NCBI RefSeq assembly: GCF_000245795.1
Contig: NZ_JH601133.1
Coordinates: forward strand, 727,909-791,908
Direction: 5' to 3'
Length of the DNA: 64,000 bases
From: Facklamia languida CCUG 37842
GTDB taxonomy: Bacteria > Bacillota > Bacilli > Lactobacillales > Aerococcaceae
The notes beneath the pieces were generated by a model. The model was given only the letters and a program-made list of their open reading frames with translations, did not search any database and was not told the DNA's origin. Position numbers and translations under genes: made by a program. Positions 7,104-17,145 of the stretch are shown in pieces. Position 1 is the first letter of the stretch; each line of letters begins with the position of its first letter.

Positions 7104-8111
7104 TTAAGAGAAGATCATGTCCACTAGATCAATGGATTCGATATTCCCAAAGTATTTCTTTAAGTCCACGCCGTCAAAGACTTCTTTTACAGCATGGCGT
7201 TCAAACTTAACGCCCTTCAATGCCTCTTCAACGTCTTGAATCTCTCCAAGTCCAAAGAAGTCACCGAAGATCGTCACATTCTCGATTGTTCCTTGCTTGA
7301 TCGCAAACCGCATATCAATGAAGCCGATTGGGAATTTCTTAGCCGCCTTAATATCGAATTCGGGGGATTGGCCGTAGTTCCAATCCCAGTTGCCAAAACG
7401 TTCTTCCCGGATTTGGTAGACTTTCTCCCAGTCTTCTGGCGTTAGATGGTATTCCTTCACGTCTTCACGCTTGTCCACTCCAAAGATCTCTAAAAGGATC
7501 TTATCACGGAATTCTTCGGTTGAAAGGTCCTTATATTGGTCATCAACATAGGGTTTAATGTTCGTCACACGCGAGCGGATGGACTTAATCCCCTTACCTT
7601 CAATCTTCGCCTTATTTGGCTTCAAAGCATTCGTCACTTCATCGAGGTCTGCATCAAACAGGATCGTACCATGAGCCGTCATACGGCCGTTCTTAGCATA
7701 CATGGCATTTCCAGAGAATTTCTTCCCTTCAATCAGAAGGTCGTTGCGGCCTTCTAAGACTGCCTCCTTAGCTCCCATCTTATGAAGGGCAGAGACAACA
7801 GGCTTGGTAAAGGACATAAAGTCGCGGAAAGACCCATCATCATCCTTAATGAAACAGAATGAGAAATTGCCGAGGTCATGATAAACCGCGCCACCACCAG
7901 ACATCCGACGGACAACCGTAATGCCGTGTTCATCGACATAAGATTGGTTAATCTCTTCGAAAGTGTTCTGGTTACGTCCAACAATAATTGAAGGCTTATT
8001 AATATAGAAGAGCAAGATCGGCTCATCGACTAACCGATTCTCGACTAAATAAGTCTCAAGTGCAATGTTCACACTCGCATCATAGTTATTCTCATTATCA
8101 ACGAAATACAT
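7104..8111 (-). CDS. lplA: Lipoate-protein ligase
   Basis: A 335-residue ligase that attaches scavenged lipoate to 2-oxoacid dehydrogenase E2 subunits or GcvH using ATP. The catalytic domain includes PSIIVGRNQNTFEEIN, the lipoyl-AMP loop RRMSGGGAVYHDLGN (about residues 68-82) and the conserved lysine loop in KKFSGNA. A C-terminal accessory domain follows (about 250-335). It has its own AGGAG site and a terminator shared with the small gene downstream. In Bacillus cysE occupies the corresponding interval between gltX and cysS; here lplA does. Whether the substrate is lipoate or octanoate cannot be seen, but the two-domain length suits lipoate salvage. Confidence 0.92.
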   Translation of the reverse strand: MYFVDNENNYDASVNIALETYLVENRLVDEPILLFYINKPSIIVGRNQNTFEEINQSYVDEHGITVVRRMSGGGAVYHDLGNFSFCFIKDDDGSFRDFMSFTKPVVSALHKMGAKEAVLEGRNDLLIEGKKFSGNAMYAKNGRMTAHGTILFDADLDEVTNALKPNKAKIEGKGIKSIRSRVTNIKPYVDDQYKDLSTEEFRDKILLEIFGVDKREDVKEYHLTPEDWEKVYQIREERFGNWDWNYGQSPEFDIKAAKKFPIGFIDMRFAIKQGTIENVTIFGDFFGLGEIQDVEEALKGVKFERHAVKEVFDGVDLKKYFGNIESIDLVDMIFS

Positions 8112-8175
8112 AATAAGCTCCTTTCAAATGACGACATTCTGACCCTATTATGGCACTCTTCCCCCTAAATCTCAA

Positions 8176-8200
8176 GCAAAAATCCGCTTTCTTAAGCCTT
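8176..8200. repeat. 25-bp direct repeat, left copy
   Basis: This sequence (GCAAAAATCCGCT...TTAAGCCTT) recurs at 8681-8705 with one mismatch. The right copy is part of the gltX terminator; the left copy is only half of that hairpin and has no partner arm. Between them lie about 480 bases holding a full structured repeat element and several small hairpins. Confidence 0.85.
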
Positions 8201-8469
8201 ATGTCACAGGTAGAGATCGTTCAGTGACACAGGTCAAAATATTTATTATGTTCTTTATCATTTAATCATGAGAATAAAGAAGCAGACAAAAAGAAGGTTC
8301 CATTCGTTCGATAGTCCTAGCTATTCCATTTAAACCCGATTATTTTTTAGACTATCTAATAAATAATGGAAGTCCTTTGATCGGCTTCGACACGCTTACT
8401 GCCCCTTTTAGATAACAGTTAAATATAAGATAGCATCCACTGAAGTGGATCATTTTTCGCATAGCGAGA

Positions 8470-8632
8470 AAAAACAGGTCCTACCGATTATTTATCACAG
8501 GTAAGCGGAAGGCCCACATAGCTTGCAATGCCTTACGGTTCACCGCTTAGGCATTGCCTAGTGGGACTAGCCCTGAAAAGCTCCGCTTTGAAAGGCGGTC
8601 CCCTGTAATGAATAATCGGTAGGACTGTTTTT
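8470..8632. repeat. Structured intergenic repeat, full copy A
   Basis: About 163 bp with long terminal inverted arms. The left arm AAAACAGGTCCTACCGATTA (8471-8490) continues to 8501, and its complement lies at 8602-8632 with a few mismatches. Inside, GCAATGCC (8525-8532) pairs with GGCATTGC (8550-8557), CCCAC pairs with GTGGG around it, and a right module reads CCCTGAAAAGCTCCGCTTTG then AAAGGCGGTCCCC. The core closely matches copy B at 61297-61464; the arms do not. It lies 3' of gltX and 5' of lplA. The rest of 8112-8744 has no gene but has further hairpins: ATCCACT/AGTGGAT (8434-8449), TTTTTCGC/GCGAGAAAAA next to it, and CGTAAAATT/AATTTTACG near 8637-8658. Confidence 0.85.
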
Positions 8633-8680
8633 AAGTCGTAAAATTATCAAATTTTACGTTAATGTGACTGCCAATTGACC

Positions 8681-8725
8681 GCAAAAATCCGCTCTCTTAA
8701 GCCTTTAAGGCCAAGTGAGCGGATT
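8681..8725 (-). terminator. gltX terminator (contains the right copy of the 25-bp direct repeat)
   Basis: Minus-strand hairpin with arms AATCCGCTC and GAGCGGATT, extended inward by a CTTGGCCTT/AGGCTTAAG partial pairing, followed by TTTTTGC. It begins about 20 bases after the gltX stop. Confidence 0.8.
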
Positions 8726-8744
8726 AAGTGTATCATTCAAGTTC

Positions 8745-10220
8745 TTAGATTTGATCCAGCACCTGATCAATATGGTTCAGAGCCTTCTCCTTACCCAGTA
8801 AGGCAATCAAATTCGGTAATTCTGGACCATGCATAGACCCTGAAACCGCAATTCGAATCGGCATAAAGAGAGACTTCCCTTTAATACCAGTCTCTTTTTG
8901 AATCACCTTTGTCAAAGGTTTGATCGTTTCAGCGACAAAGTCTTGGTCACTCAAGACCTCTAATTGTTGGCGCATAGCCTTAATCACAGTTGGAGCAGTC
9001 TCACTGGCAAGAATTTCCTTGCAAGCTTCATCTAGGGTCAAGCTTTCCTTAAAGAAGATATCGGAAGCCTCAACGATCTGAGCACCATATGAGATCTCAT
9101 CATGGTAGATGCTGACTAATTGACGCACCCATTCCATTTCTTGACTGTCCGGTTCTTGACTCACCCGCCCTGCTTCTTGCAGGTGGGGCAAGGCTAAGTC
9201 CACAACGGTATCCAAGTCGGCTTGCTTCATATAGGTGTTATTGATCCATTCTAACTTCTTCTTATCGAAGGAAGCAGGGGAAGTGGATAACCGGTCTGGA
9301 TCAAATTGTTCAATCAGTTCTTGGCGTGAGAAAATCTCTTCTTCTCCCTTGGGTGACCAACCTAAAAGGGCAATAAAGTTAAACATGGCTTCTGGTAGGT
9401 AACCTAACCGGCGATATTGCTCAATAAATTGCAGAATGCCTCCATCACGCTTAGAGAGCTTCTTATTGGTCTGCGAATTAATGATCAAGGTCATATGGCC
9501 GAAACGGGGGTATTCCCAACCGAAGGCATCATAGATCATCATTTGCTTAGGGGTATTAGCAATGTGGTCATCCCCTCTTAAGACATGGGTGATCGCCATG
9601 TAATGGTCATCGACGGTCACCGCAAAGTTATAAGTCGGCATGCCGTCGCGCTTCATGATCACCCAGTCACCTGAGATATTCTTTGATTCAAAGGTCACTG
9701 GCCCCTTCACCAAGTCATCAAATTGATAGGTCACATTCTGCGGTACCCGGAAACGCACGACGGGTTGGCGTCCCTCGGCTTGAAAAGCCGCCTCTTCTTC
9801 AGGCGTGAGATGGGCGTGCTGTCCGCCATAATGTGGCATTTCACCGCGCGCCTTCTGTCCTTCGCGCTCGGCTTCCAATTCTTCTTCCGTCATATAGCAG
9901 CGATAAGCCAAGTCCCGCTCAATTAAGTCATCCACCAAGGGTTGATAAATATGCAGACGTTCGGATTGACGATAGGGACCATATTCACCAGGGTTGACCG
10001 CTGATTCATCCCAATCCATGCCTAACCATGCAAGATTGTCTAATTGACTCTGTTCGCCATGGGCAATGTTACGCTTGGTATCGGTATCCTCCGTCCGAAT
10101 GATGAAGTCGCCGCCTTGTGAACGAGCAAATAAATAGTTAAATAATGCTGTTCGCGCATTGCCGATGTGTAATTCACCAGTTGGACTAGGGGCGTAACGC
10201 ACCCGGATTTTGTCACTCAT
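8745..10220 (-). CDS. gltX: Glutamyl-tRNA synthetase
   Basis: A 491-residue class I synthetase that charges tRNA-Glu, and in Lactobacillales usually tRNA-Gln as well for later amidation. The HIGH motif appears in [20 protein letters not shown] (residues 8-27). The KMSKS motif is KLSKRDGG. The C-terminal anticodon-binding helices include the IKAMRQQLE and [14 protein letters not shown] regions. Two ATGs lie six bases apart; the second has AAAGGAG at the better 8-base spacing. It follows yacL after 60 bases, as in the Bacillus radA-disA-yacL-ispD-ispF-gltX series, but disA, ispD and ispF are absent here. Confidence 0.95.
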   Translation of the reverse strand: MSDKIRVRYAPSPTGELHIGNARTALFNYLFARSQGGDFIIRTEDTDTKRNIAHGEQSQLDNLAWLGMDWDESAVNPGEYGPYRQSERLHIYQPLVDDLIERDLAYRCYMTEEELEAEREGQKARGEMPHYGGQHAHLTPEEEAAFQAEGRQPVVRFRVPQNVTYQFDDLVKGPVTFESKNISGDWVIMKRDGMPTYNFAVTVDDHYMAITHVLRGDDHIANTPKQMMIYDAFGWEYPRFGHMTLIINSQTNKKLSKRDGGILQFIEQYRRLGYLPEAMFNFIALLGWSPKGEEEIFSRQELIEQFDPDRLSTSPASFDKKKLEWINNTYMKQADLDTVVDLALPHLQEAGRVSQEPDSQEMEWVRQLVSIYHDEISYGAQIVEASDIFFKESLTLDEACKEILASETAPTVIKAMRQQLEVLSDQDFVAETIKPLTKVIQKETGIKGKSLFMPIRIAVSGSMHGPELPNLIALLGKEKALNHIDQVLDQI

Positions 10221-10288
10221 TTCCATTACTCCTTTAATTCGATATACGTACCTATTGTAACGGTTCGAAGGCAGGGATTCAAACCCCC

Positions 10289-11377
10289 TTAACCATTAAT
10301 CTTGGCAAAAATCATCCGACCAGCCGCTGTCTGCAAGGAGGACGTCACCGTGACATTCAACCATTCATTGATATGGTCTGCCCCCTCTTCCACCACCACC
10401 ATGGTGCCATCCGATAGATAAGCCACTCCCTGGCGACGCTCAGTCCCACTTTTGAGAATCTGCACCCGCATCTCTTCTCCTGGAATGAGTTCTGGCTTCA
10501 AGGCATTGGCCAACTCATTAATATTCAAGACGGGCACATTTTGAAATTGGCTGACCTTGTTGAGATTATAATCGGTGGTAATCAAGACGGCAGATAGGTC
10601 CTTGGCTAATTGGACTAACTTAGCATCTACTTCCTGAATGGCCTCATAATCTCCCTCATAGAATTCAACCGGACATAAGCCGTCCTTCTGCAAGGCATTC
10701 AAAATATCCAGCCCCCGCCGGCCCTTGTTTCTTTTGAGGGAATCAGCCGAATCAGCAATATGCTGTAGCTCTGCGAGAACAAATTTGGGTACCATCAGCG
10801 TCCCTTCAATAAAGCCGGTCCGAACAACTTCCGCTATCCGTCCATCAATAATCGCACTGGTATCGAGAATCTTATAAGTGGGGCCTTGACTGGTGGCTAC
10901 CGGATGGGTGGGACTTATTTCTTTAGGGTGAGCCTTAAGAGGGCGTTGCCCACCTCGGTTGAAGAAGTTCAAGAATTCCTCGCTGCGATTTAACATCAAA
11001 CGATAACCAATCACCCCGCCTAGTAAGGAGAAGATAATCGGTAAGATTGAAGAAGCCACCGGAATAAAGCCAAAAGGCAAAGAAAGAAAATATCCCAACA
11101 AGAGCCCAGTAAAAGCCCCGATAAAGCCCATCACCAGGTGGGCGGTCGGTAAGGCTTCTAAGTGGTCAATAATCCGGGCAATTAAACGCTCGATCCAAGG
11201 AGCCAGCAGGCTACCCAATAAAATAAAAATAATGCCAGCCGCGATACTATTAACCAACGGATTCATAAATAAAGACTGCCGGATCCCCAAAGTCTGCCAA
11301 AGCAGAGGCCCCAAGGTAAACCCAAGACTCAGGCCTACAATCAGGGCGATTGCCATAATTACTTTTCGTGTCATCAT
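10289..11377 (-). CDS. yacL: PIN and TRAM domain membrane protein (YacL family)
   Basis: A 362-residue protein with four hydrophobic segments in residues 1-130, then a PIN-type nuclease domain starting [16 protein letters not shown] (about 170-185), with further acidic residues in VDAKLVQLA and [11 protein letters not shown], and a C-terminal TRAM domain (about 295-362). PIN domains usually cut RNA in a metal-dependent way and TRAM domains bind RNA; the specific role of YacL is not well established. The gene follows radA by 9 bases and precedes gltX, the conserved Firmicutes order. Two adjacent ATGs share one AAGGAGG; the start may be at 11377 or 11374. Confidence 0.87.
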   Translation of the reverse strand: MMTRKVIMAIALIVGLSLGFTLGPLLWQTLGIRQSLFMNPLVNSIAAGIIFILLGSLLAPWIERLIARIIDHLEALPTAHLVMGFIGAFTGLLLGYFLSLPFGFIPVASSILPIIFSLLGGVIGYRLMLNRSEEFLNFFNRGGQRPLKAHPKEISPTHPVATSQGPTYKILDTSAIIDGRIAEVVRTGFIEGTLMVPKFVLAELQHIADSADSLKRNKGRRGLDILNALQKDGLCPVEFYEGDYEAIQEVDAKLVQLAKDLSAVLITTDYNLNKVSQFQNVPVLNINELANALKPELIPGEEMRVQILKSGTERRQGVAYLSDGTMVVVEEGADHINEWLNVTVTSSLQTAAGRMIFAKING

Positions 11378-11386
11378 TTCACCTCC

Positions 11387-12769
11387 TTACTTGGGAAAGA
11401 CTAAATAAATCGCCTGCTTGATGGTCTTGACAGGAATGACCTCAATGGCCAGGTCTAATTGACTAAGCGCTTGGTAATTATTGTACGGAATGTAGACCCG
11501 TTTGAAGCCTAACTTATCCGCTTCTTTAATCCGGTCTTCAATCTGGGTCACCCGGCGAATCTCACCCGTTAAGCCGATCTCCCCAATAAAGACATCCTCA
11601 ACTCTCACTTCACGATTCCAATAGCTAGAAGCGATGCTGACAGCAATCGCCAGGTCAATCGCGGGTTCATCTAACCGTACTCCACCCGTGGTCTTGAAGA
11701 AGGCATCTTGGTTCTGGACTAAGAGGCCACAATGCTTCTCCATCACAGCCAGAAGCAGGGCCACCCGTTGATAGTCGATACCAGAAGCTGTCCGCTTGGC
11801 ATTTCCATAAACTGTCGGCGTCATGAGTGACTGGACTTCGGCTAGAATCGTTCGTGTCCCCTCTAGGGCAGCCACAACAGTTGAGCCTGTCGCGCCACTG
11901 AGCCGCTCTTCTAGGAAGAGTTGCGAAGGGTTGCGCACTTCCTTCAGTCCCACGTCCAACATCTCGAAGACACCAATCTCATTGGTCGAACCAAACCGGT
12001 TCTTGACCGCTCTAAGAATCCGAAACCGATTATGCTGCTCCCCTTCAAAGTAAAGTACGGTATCTACCATATGTTCGAGCATTCGCGGACCAGCAATACT
12101 GCCTTCCTTGGTCACATGTCCGACAACAAAGACTGCTATCTGATTATCCTTGGCAATTCGCATCAAGACATTTGTGGCAGCTCTTAACTGTGAGACCGCC
12201 CCCGCTGCGCCTTGGTTGTCTGGTACCGTCATCGTCTGAATGGAGTCAATAATGACAATATCTGGCTCAATCTGGCTAATTTCTTGATGAATCACGGCCA
12301 GGTCTGTCTCCGCCAGCAGATAAAAATCTTGGCCATCCAAGGCCAAGCGCTCAGCCCGTAATTTGATTTGAGAGAGACTTTCTTCCCCTGAAACATAGAG
12401 GACTTTTTGTCCTAAATTAGCCAGTTGGACCGAGACTTGTAACAAGAGGGTTGACTTTCCAATCCCTGGGTCCCCACCGATTAAGACGAGGGATCCGGCA
12501 ACGACCCCACCGCCTAAGACCCGGTCAAACTCAGCAAATTGAGTCGCCACCCGCTGCTCAATTTGACTGGGAATCTCATCCAAGCGATAAGCCTTGGCTT
12601 CCCCAGTCTTCTGGCTTGGCTTAAAGGCCATGGTCGGTGAGGAGGACCTGAATTCAGCCGGTTGTTCTTCCATCTGATTCCATGCGCCACAGTTGGGACA
12701 TTTCCCCAGCCACTTCGGCGATTCATAACCACAAGCTAAGCATTCATACATCACTTTTGCCTTAGCCAT
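11387..12769 (-). CDS. radA: DNA repair/recombination helicase RadA (Sms)
   Basis: A 460-residue protein that promotes branch migration in recombination and, in naturally competent bacteria, during transformation. In order: a four-cysteine zinc finger (CLACG, then CPNCG, residues 10-30), Walker A in [12 protein letters not shown] (about 98-109), Walker B in [10 protein letters not shown], the RadA-specific KNRFG motif, and a C-terminal Lon-protease-like domain from about residue 290. It starts 2 bases after dut and ends 9 bases before yacL, so the three form one operon. Confidence 0.95.
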   Translation of the reverse strand: MAKAKVMYECLACGYESPKWLGKCPNCGAWNQMEEQPAEFRSSSPTMAFKPSQKTGEAKAYRLDEIPSQIEQRVATQFAEFDRVLGGGVVAGSLVLIGGDPGIGKSTLLLQVSVQLANLGQKVLYVSGEESLSQIKLRAERLALDGQDFYLLAETDLAVIHQEISQIEPDIVIIDSIQTMTVPDNQGAAGAVSQLRAATNVLMRIAKDNQIAVFVVGHVTKEGSIAGPRMLEHMVDTVLYFEGEQHNRFRILRAVKNRFGSTNEIGVFEMLDVGLKEVRNPSQLFLEERLSGATGSTVVAALEGTRTILAEVQSLMTPTVYGNAKRTASGIDYQRVALLLAVMEKHCGLLVQNQDAFFKTTGGVRLDEPAIDLAIAVSIASSYWNREVRVEDVFIGEIGLTGEIRRVTQIEDRIKEADKLGFKRVYIPYNNYQALSQLDLAIEVIPVKTIKQAIYLVFPK

Positions 12770-12771
12770 GG

Positions 12772-13341
12772 CTACAAACTCCTCTCAAGTGGGTCTCGGT
12801 CAGAAGAGCCAAACCCACCGCGTCGGGGCGTCACCCGCGCCTGGTCGCCATCCACTAAGAGATATTGGGTGAAGATGCCTTGGGCGATCCGCTCACCCTT
12901 GTGGATGGTCCGATCCTTGAGTCCATAATTGATGAGTTGCACATAAATATGGCCTTCGTTATTCGGATTGTCATAATAATCGGCATCAATGATTCCAATC
13001 CCATTAGGAAGCGTTGTTTGATGCTTGTATGAACCAGAAGAACGATTGACAATCTTTAAGTATTCATTCTCTTGCATATAGGCCTTCAAGCCCGTAGGGA
13101 CCAAAGTGGCCTGCCAGAGCGCACCGAGATCGCCCTCATTGTCACTTTCACCTGTTAAAGTCCCCTTCAATACATGGAAGTAATGACGGATCGTTCTCTT
13201 CCAGAAGCTCGGCAAAATGACGGTCTCAGCCGCTTCTAAGTCATAACCGGCTGAATGGGGTGTCTGCCGTTGGGGCAGGCGAATGGCTTGGTCTTGATAG
13301 GCTTGAATTACTTGAAAGCCACGTAAGGAGTCTTGGGTCAT
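12772..13341 (-). CDS. dut: dUTP diphosphatase, trimeric type with an insertion
   Basis: dUTPase converts dUTP to dUMP and pyrophosphate, keeping uracil out of DNA and supplying dTMP synthesis. The five trimeric-dUTPase motifs are present: [11 protein letters not shown] (1), [10 protein letters not shown] (2), [13 protein letters not shown] (3), GERIAQGIF (4) and RRGGFGSSD (5). Between motifs 1 and 2 is an extra stretch of about 40 residues (from [10 protein letters not shown] to GDLGALW), also known in lactic-acid-bacteria homologues. An upstream ATG at 13392 would add 17 residues but has no ribosome binding site; the ATG at 13341 has AGGTGAG at good spacing and fits the family start. It heads dut-radA-yacL. 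Confidence 0.9.
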   Translation of the reverse strand: MTQDSLRGFQVIQAYQDQAIRLPQRQTPHSAGYDLEAAETVILPSFWKRTIRHYFHVLKGTLTGESDNEGDLGALWQATLVPTGLKAYMQENEYLKIVNRSSGSYKHQTTLPNGIGIIDADYYDNPNNEGHIYVQLINYGLKDRTIHKGERIAQGIFTQYLLVDGDQARVTPRRGGFGSSDRDPLERSL

Positions 13342-13471
13342 TCCTTTGCTCACCTTCTCTAATCGCGTAATTTTTATTTGACTAAGATCCATATTCTGAA
13401 CTTGCTATAATCGCTTTCATTCTACTCCATTTTAGCCAGGAGTTCAAAGAAACTTGCCCAATCTCTTGCGC

Positions 13472-14944
13472 TTATTTTGCTGGGCAGCAGTCTTGATGGA
13501 TCCAGACCGATACAGATCCTGGGCTCACTGGAAATTGGCCCTTGCCCGCGTCATCTAATTGGACCTGACCCTCGTGATTGCCTAAATAGTCGACGAAGAT
13601 TTTACCAGCATTTAACGCTCCCATGGACATTTCCTTATAACCCGCATCGCCATTAGTTAAAACGACCGCGATCCCCTCTGGATGGTCATCGTTCCCTAAG
13701 CGGGTCCAGCCGATCGTATTTCCATGATCAAAATAATCCACCTGGTCGCCATAAGCATGGTGTAAGCGTAAGTATAAGAGGGGATCAATTTGATCTTGGA
13801 AGGCGGTCGGATGCCCCCCTTCACCTTGGCCATAATAGTCCCCATAGAAGAGGGTCGGCAGACCCCCTTGTCTCAAAAGAATCAGGGCATAGGCCAAAGG
13901 AATAAACCAATCATCGACCTGACTTTCCAGCGACTGATTCGCTTGGGTGTCATGATTATTGACAAAGGTAACGGCCATCATCGGATGGTCTTCTACCAAG
14001 GATCCTTGGAAAATCTGCCGCATATCATACTGGTTGCCTCCATGACTGGCTTGATAAAAGTTCATATGCAAGGCCACGTCAAAAAGATCCAATTGATAAT
14101 CCAGTTGGCCCAGATAATGACGGGTATCGTGGTAGTCTGGATTCCAATACTCCCCAAAAATATAAAAATTCTCCCCTTTTTTGGCTTGAATTTCACCAAT
14201 CAATCCTTTCATGAAGCTGGCATCAATATGCTTGATCGCATCTAAGCGAAAGCCCTCAAAGCCCGTCTCCTCCAAAAACCAATGAATCCACTTCTTGGTC
14301 TGGTCGACCACTTCCGGATGCCGATAATCAATGTCAGCAAACATCAAATAATCATAGTTGCCATATTCAGCTGCCACCGTCTCATTGTTGGCCCAACCCT
14401 TCTGGTCACCTAAGATCATATAAATCCCCATCTCATCATGGCTGGCATCATAGTCAATGCCTGAGAAGTGATACCAGTGCCATTCAAAGTCATCGTATTG
14501 TTGCTGGCGGTTGGGGAAGGAAAAGTAGGTCCAAGCTTCAATCTCATAAGGTTCGGACAGAGGTTGGTTCCGCTGGTTAGGGTCCATCTTCAAGACCCGG
14601 AACCGCTCCTTACCATCCGCATTGGCCTTATGGTTCAAGACCAGATCGGCAATTGGCCGGATCCCGACAGCTTTTAAAGCTTGAATGGCTTGGAGGAGGC
14701 TGGCCTTGTCCCCATATTTTGTACGAACCGCACCATTCTGGTCAAATTCACCCAAGTCCCACAAGTCATAAATCCCATATCCCACATCATCGGTTGAAGT
14801 CGCCTTGGTCACGGGTGGAAACCACACGTTATCCACCCCGATCTGGCTTAAATGTTCTGCATCCTCAATTAAACGCTGCCAATGTTGGCCATCATTCGGT
14901 AGATACCATTCAAAATATTGCATCAATAAAGGGTTCTTCTCCAT
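13472..14944 (-). CDS. Intracellular alpha-amylase, GH13
   Basis: A 490-residue glycoside hydrolase family 13 enzyme that cuts alpha-1,4 glucan links in starch, glycogen or maltodextrin. It begins NPLLMQYFEWYLPNDGQHW, typical of the cytoplasmic AmyA/AmyS-like group. Conserved regions: DLVLNHK (I), GFRLDAIKHID with the nucleophile Asp (II), IFGEYW with the acid/base Glu (III) and FVNNHDTQ with the third Asp (IV). There is no signal peptide, so it acts inside the cell, probably on imported maltodextrin or stored glycogen. It stands alone, between dut and glnA. I found no convincing cre site. Confidence 0.9.
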   Translation of the reverse strand: MEKNPLLMQYFEWYLPNDGQHWQRLIEDAEHLSQIGVDNVWFPPVTKATSTDDVGYGIYDLWDLGEFDQNGAVRTKYGDKASLLQAIQALKAVGIRPIADLVLNHKANADGKERFRVLKMDPNQRNQPLSEPYEIEAWTYFSFPNRQQQYDDFEWHWYHFSGIDYDASHDEMGIYMILGDQKGWANNETVAAEYGNYDYLMFADIDYRHPEVVDQTKKWIHWFLEETGFEGFRLDAIKHIDASFMKGLIGEIQAKKGENFYIFGEYWNPDYHDTRHYLGQLDYQLDLFDVALHMNFYQASHGGNQYDMRQIFQGSLVEDHPMMAVTFVNNHDTQANQSLESQVDDWFIPLAYALILLRQGGLPTLFYGDYYGQGEGGHPTAFQDQIDPLLYLRLHHAYGDQVDYFDHGNTIGWTRLGNDDHPEGIAVVLTNGDAGYKEMSMGALNAGKIFVDYLGNHEGQVQLDDAGKGQFPVSPGSVSVWIHQDCCPAK

Positions 14945-15109
14945 GGTCTTTCTCCTTTGTATTGCTTCCTATATTTAAGCACAAATTAAGGGCGGTGACA
15001 AAAGTCTCACCCTCGTTTAACGATTATTTTTACAGGAGGTCTTTTCCCTTAAGCTGGCTAAAATAAAAAAGAACAAACCGCCCCCTGTATCCGCCCCACC
15101 CGCAAAAGG

Positions 15110-15138
15110 TCAAAATAAGGGGGGCAGCCACCCCTTTT
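15110..15138 (-). terminator. Probable terminator of glnR-glnA
   Basis: Minus-strand hairpin AAGGGG/CCCCTT with loop TGGCTGCC, followed by TTATTTT, about 90 bases after the glnA stop. The rest of 14945-15225 has no supported gene; a plus-strand frame crossing it is a shadow of the amylase. Confidence 0.55.
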
Positions 15139-15225
15139 CTTACCTAGAGTCGTGGCTCTCACTTATACAGTTAGTGCGTTTCGTTCTTTTGAATCATTTA
15201 GCGTCTTATGACAAGGCTATCCAGC

Positions 15226-16566
15226 TTAGATTGAGGTGAAATACTTCTCAAATTCCCATTCTGTAACCCGCTTTTGGTAAGATGAGAATTCCATCCGCTT
15301 ACTGGTGATAAAATTAGAAGCAATATGATCGCCTAAAGCATTTAAGACTGTCTCATCCTCTCGTAAGGCTTGTAAGGCTTCACGTAAGGACCCTGGTAAA
15401 TCTTGGATCCCTGCAGCAATTCGTTCCTCGTGAGACATGGTATAAATATTCCGGTCAATGGCTTGCGGCGGTTCAATCTGGTCACGGATCCCTTCCAGAC
15501 CCGCTTCCAATAAAACAGCGAGCGCCAAATAAGGGTTGGCAGATGGGTCGACACTCCGCACCTCGATCCGCGTTGATTGATCCCTAGCAGAAGGAATCCG
15601 AATCAAAGGTGAGCGATTCTGGCTGGACCAGGCAATATAGACCGGCGCCTCATAACCAGGGACAAGCCGCTTATAGGAATTAACCGTTGGATTGCAAATG
15701 GCTGTTAAGGCACTGGCATGCTGTAAAATACCGCCAATAAAGTAACGGGCGACTTGCGATAGGCCATCACTGGCTGATGGATCATAGAAGGCATTCCCCG
15801 CTTCATTGAATAAGGAAAGGTTACAGTGCATACCAGAACCCGCCACCCCGTAAACGGGCTTGGGCATAAAGGTCGCATGTAAATGATGGCGGCGCGCCAC
15901 TGATTTAACAATCAGCTTGAAGGTTTGAATAGCATCACACGCCTCTACCGCATTTAGATATTTCCAATCAATTTCATGTTGACCAGGCGCTGTCTCATGG
16001 TGACTGGCTTCAATCTCAAACCCATGATCCTCCAACTCCAAGACAATATCGCGCCGGCAATTCTCTGCTAAGTCGGTCGGCGCTAAATCAAAGTAACCAC
16101 CATTATCATAGAGGGTCTTAGTGGCTTCACCTTCCTGGTTCAACTTAAATAGAAAGAATTCAGGTTCCGGTCCCAAGTTAAAGTGGGTAAAGCCCATGTC
16201 ATACATCTTCTGCATGACCCGCTTCAGATTCGTCCGCGGATCCCCAGCAAAGGGCTGACGGTGGGACAATTCAATATCACAGATCAAGCGGGCAATCTTG
16301 GCATCGGCTTCCGTCTCCTTCCAATCAAAAACCAACCAGGTCGATAAGTCAGGAACCAAGTACATATCACTTTCTTCAATACGCACAAAGCCGTCAATCG
16401 ATGAGCCATCAAACATCATCTTATTATCCATTGCCTTCTTCAATTGCGACTGGGGAATTTCAACATTCTTAATTACCCCGTTAATATCCGTAAAGATCAA
16501 GCGAATAAAGCGAACATTCTGTTCTTTAGCATCTGCTAAAATAGCCTCACGGGTCCACTCTGTCAT
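15226..16566 (-). CDS. glnA: Glutamine synthetase type I
   Basis: A 446-residue GSI-alpha enzyme that makes glutamine from glutamate, ammonia and ATP. The beta-grasp N-terminus has [18 protein letters not shown]; the catalytic core shows [16 protein letters not shown], the metal-binding GPEPEFFLF, the ATP-site [14 protein letters not shown] (Lys-Pro and His-Cys-Asn) and NPYLALA near the C-terminus. The short alpha-type form is feedback-inhibited and, in Gram-positives, also partners GlnR. It follows glnR by about 23 bases, the classical two-gene nitrogen operon. Confidence 0.96.
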   Translation of the reverse strand: MTEWTREAILADAKEQNVRFIRLIFTDINGVIKNVEIPQSQLKKAMDNKMMFDGSSIDGFVRIEESDMYLVPDLSTWLVFDWKETEADAKIARLICDIELSHRQPFAGDPRTNLKRVMQKMYDMGFTHFNLGPEPEFFLFKLNQEGEATKTLYDNGGYFDLAPTDLAENCRRDIVLELEDHGFEIEASHHETAPGQHEIDWKYLNAVEACDAIQTFKLIVKSVARRHHLHATFMPKPVYGVAGSGMHCNLSLFNEAGNAFYDPSASDGLSQVARYFIGGILQHASALTAICNPTVNSYKRLVPGYEAPVYIAWSSQNRSPLIRIPSARDQSTRIEVRSVDPSANPYLALAVLLEAGLEGIRDQIEPPQAIDRNIYTMSHEERIAAGIQDLPGSLREALQALREDETVLNALGDHIASNFITSKRMEFSSYQKRVTEWEFEKYFTSI

Positions 16567-16589
16567 TCAATTTCCTTCTTTCCAATTAG

Positions 16590-16934
16590 CTAATAGTCGT
16601 GCATGAAGCGATTTTGCGCTTCCATCTCATCACGTAAAATCCGCCGAACATCCGCATCCGTCAGCGAAGGTTGACCCTTAGGGGACTCCTTTTGCCGGTC
16701 AAAGTAATGCTGAATGCCTCTAAGAGTCATTCCCTCCTCCAAGAGGTCTTGGATATCCAAGATCCGGTCAACATCATTTAAAGAATAAAGACGCCGATTG
16801 GTCTGGCTCCGCTTGGGTTGGATCAATTGATAGTCTTCAAAATAGCGAATCTGGCGCGCTGTTAATCCCGTCAATTCCATCACGGTTCCGATGGGAAAGA
16901 CAGCTAAAGACTTGCGAAAGGCCTTGGCAGTCAT
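16590..16934 (-). CDS. glnR: Nitrogen repressor GlnR, MerR family
   Basis: A 114-residue MerR-type regulator that represses glutamine synthesis and ammonium uptake genes when nitrogen is ample. The winged helix-turn-helix reads FPIGTVMELTGLTARQIRYF (about residues 13-32), then SQTNRRLYSLNDVDRILDI. A short amphipathic C-terminal tail (from about residue 85) is the part that senses feedback-inhibited glutamine synthetase in this family. A GTG three codons upstream is too close to the AAGGAG; the ATG at 16934 is at 8 bases. A perfect GlnR operator lies upstream at 17005-17021. Confidence 0.94.
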   Translation of the reverse strand: MTAKAFRKSLAVFPIGTVMELTGLTARQIRYFEDYQLIQPKRSQTNRRLYSLNDVDRILDIQDLLEEGMTLRGIQHYFDRQKESPKGQPSLTDADVRRILRDEMEAQNRFMHDY

Positions 16935-16958
16935 TGTCTTCACTCCTTAATGGGTCCA

Positions 16959-17021
16959 ATTATAAAAAAATATTTGATAAAAGCAAAAATAATCTTACAT
17001 CTTATGTAACATTATATTACA
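16959..17021 (-). promoter_or_regulatory. glnR-glnA promoter with GlnR operator
   Basis: The operator TGTAACATTATATTACA at 17005-17021 matches the GlnR/TnrA consensus TGTNA-N7-TNACA exactly. The minus-strand promoter has TATAAT (16959-16964) and a TTGCTT -35 at 16-base spacing (16981-16986). The operator sits about 20 bases upstream of the -35, the same placement as on the Bacillus glnRA operon, which supports autoregulation. It also lies upstream of the divergent peptidase gene. Confidence 0.88.
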
Positions 17022-17145
17022 TAAAAAACACGATTTAAAAGTAAAGAAACAAGAATTAAATGAGCTTGATACAGTATTTTTTTTTAAATTATGCTATTAT
17101 GGTAACGTATTTTTTCTAGCCACTGGCTAGTTTAGGAGGAGCTTT

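Noticed and set aside
8112-8744. Interval considered as a known structured RNA such as tmRNA, 6S RNA or RNase P RNA
   Set aside because: Signature sequences of those RNAs are missing, and the core recurs elsewhere in the window as a repeat.
13790-14245. 151-residue plus-strand frame inside the amylase gene
   Set aside because: Antisense shadow of conserved GH13 sequence, with no start signals.
14653-15066. 137-residue plus-strand frame across the amylase start
   Set aside because: Antisense to well-supported alpha-amylase codons, no Shine-Dalgarno, Ser/His/Pro-rich shadow composition.
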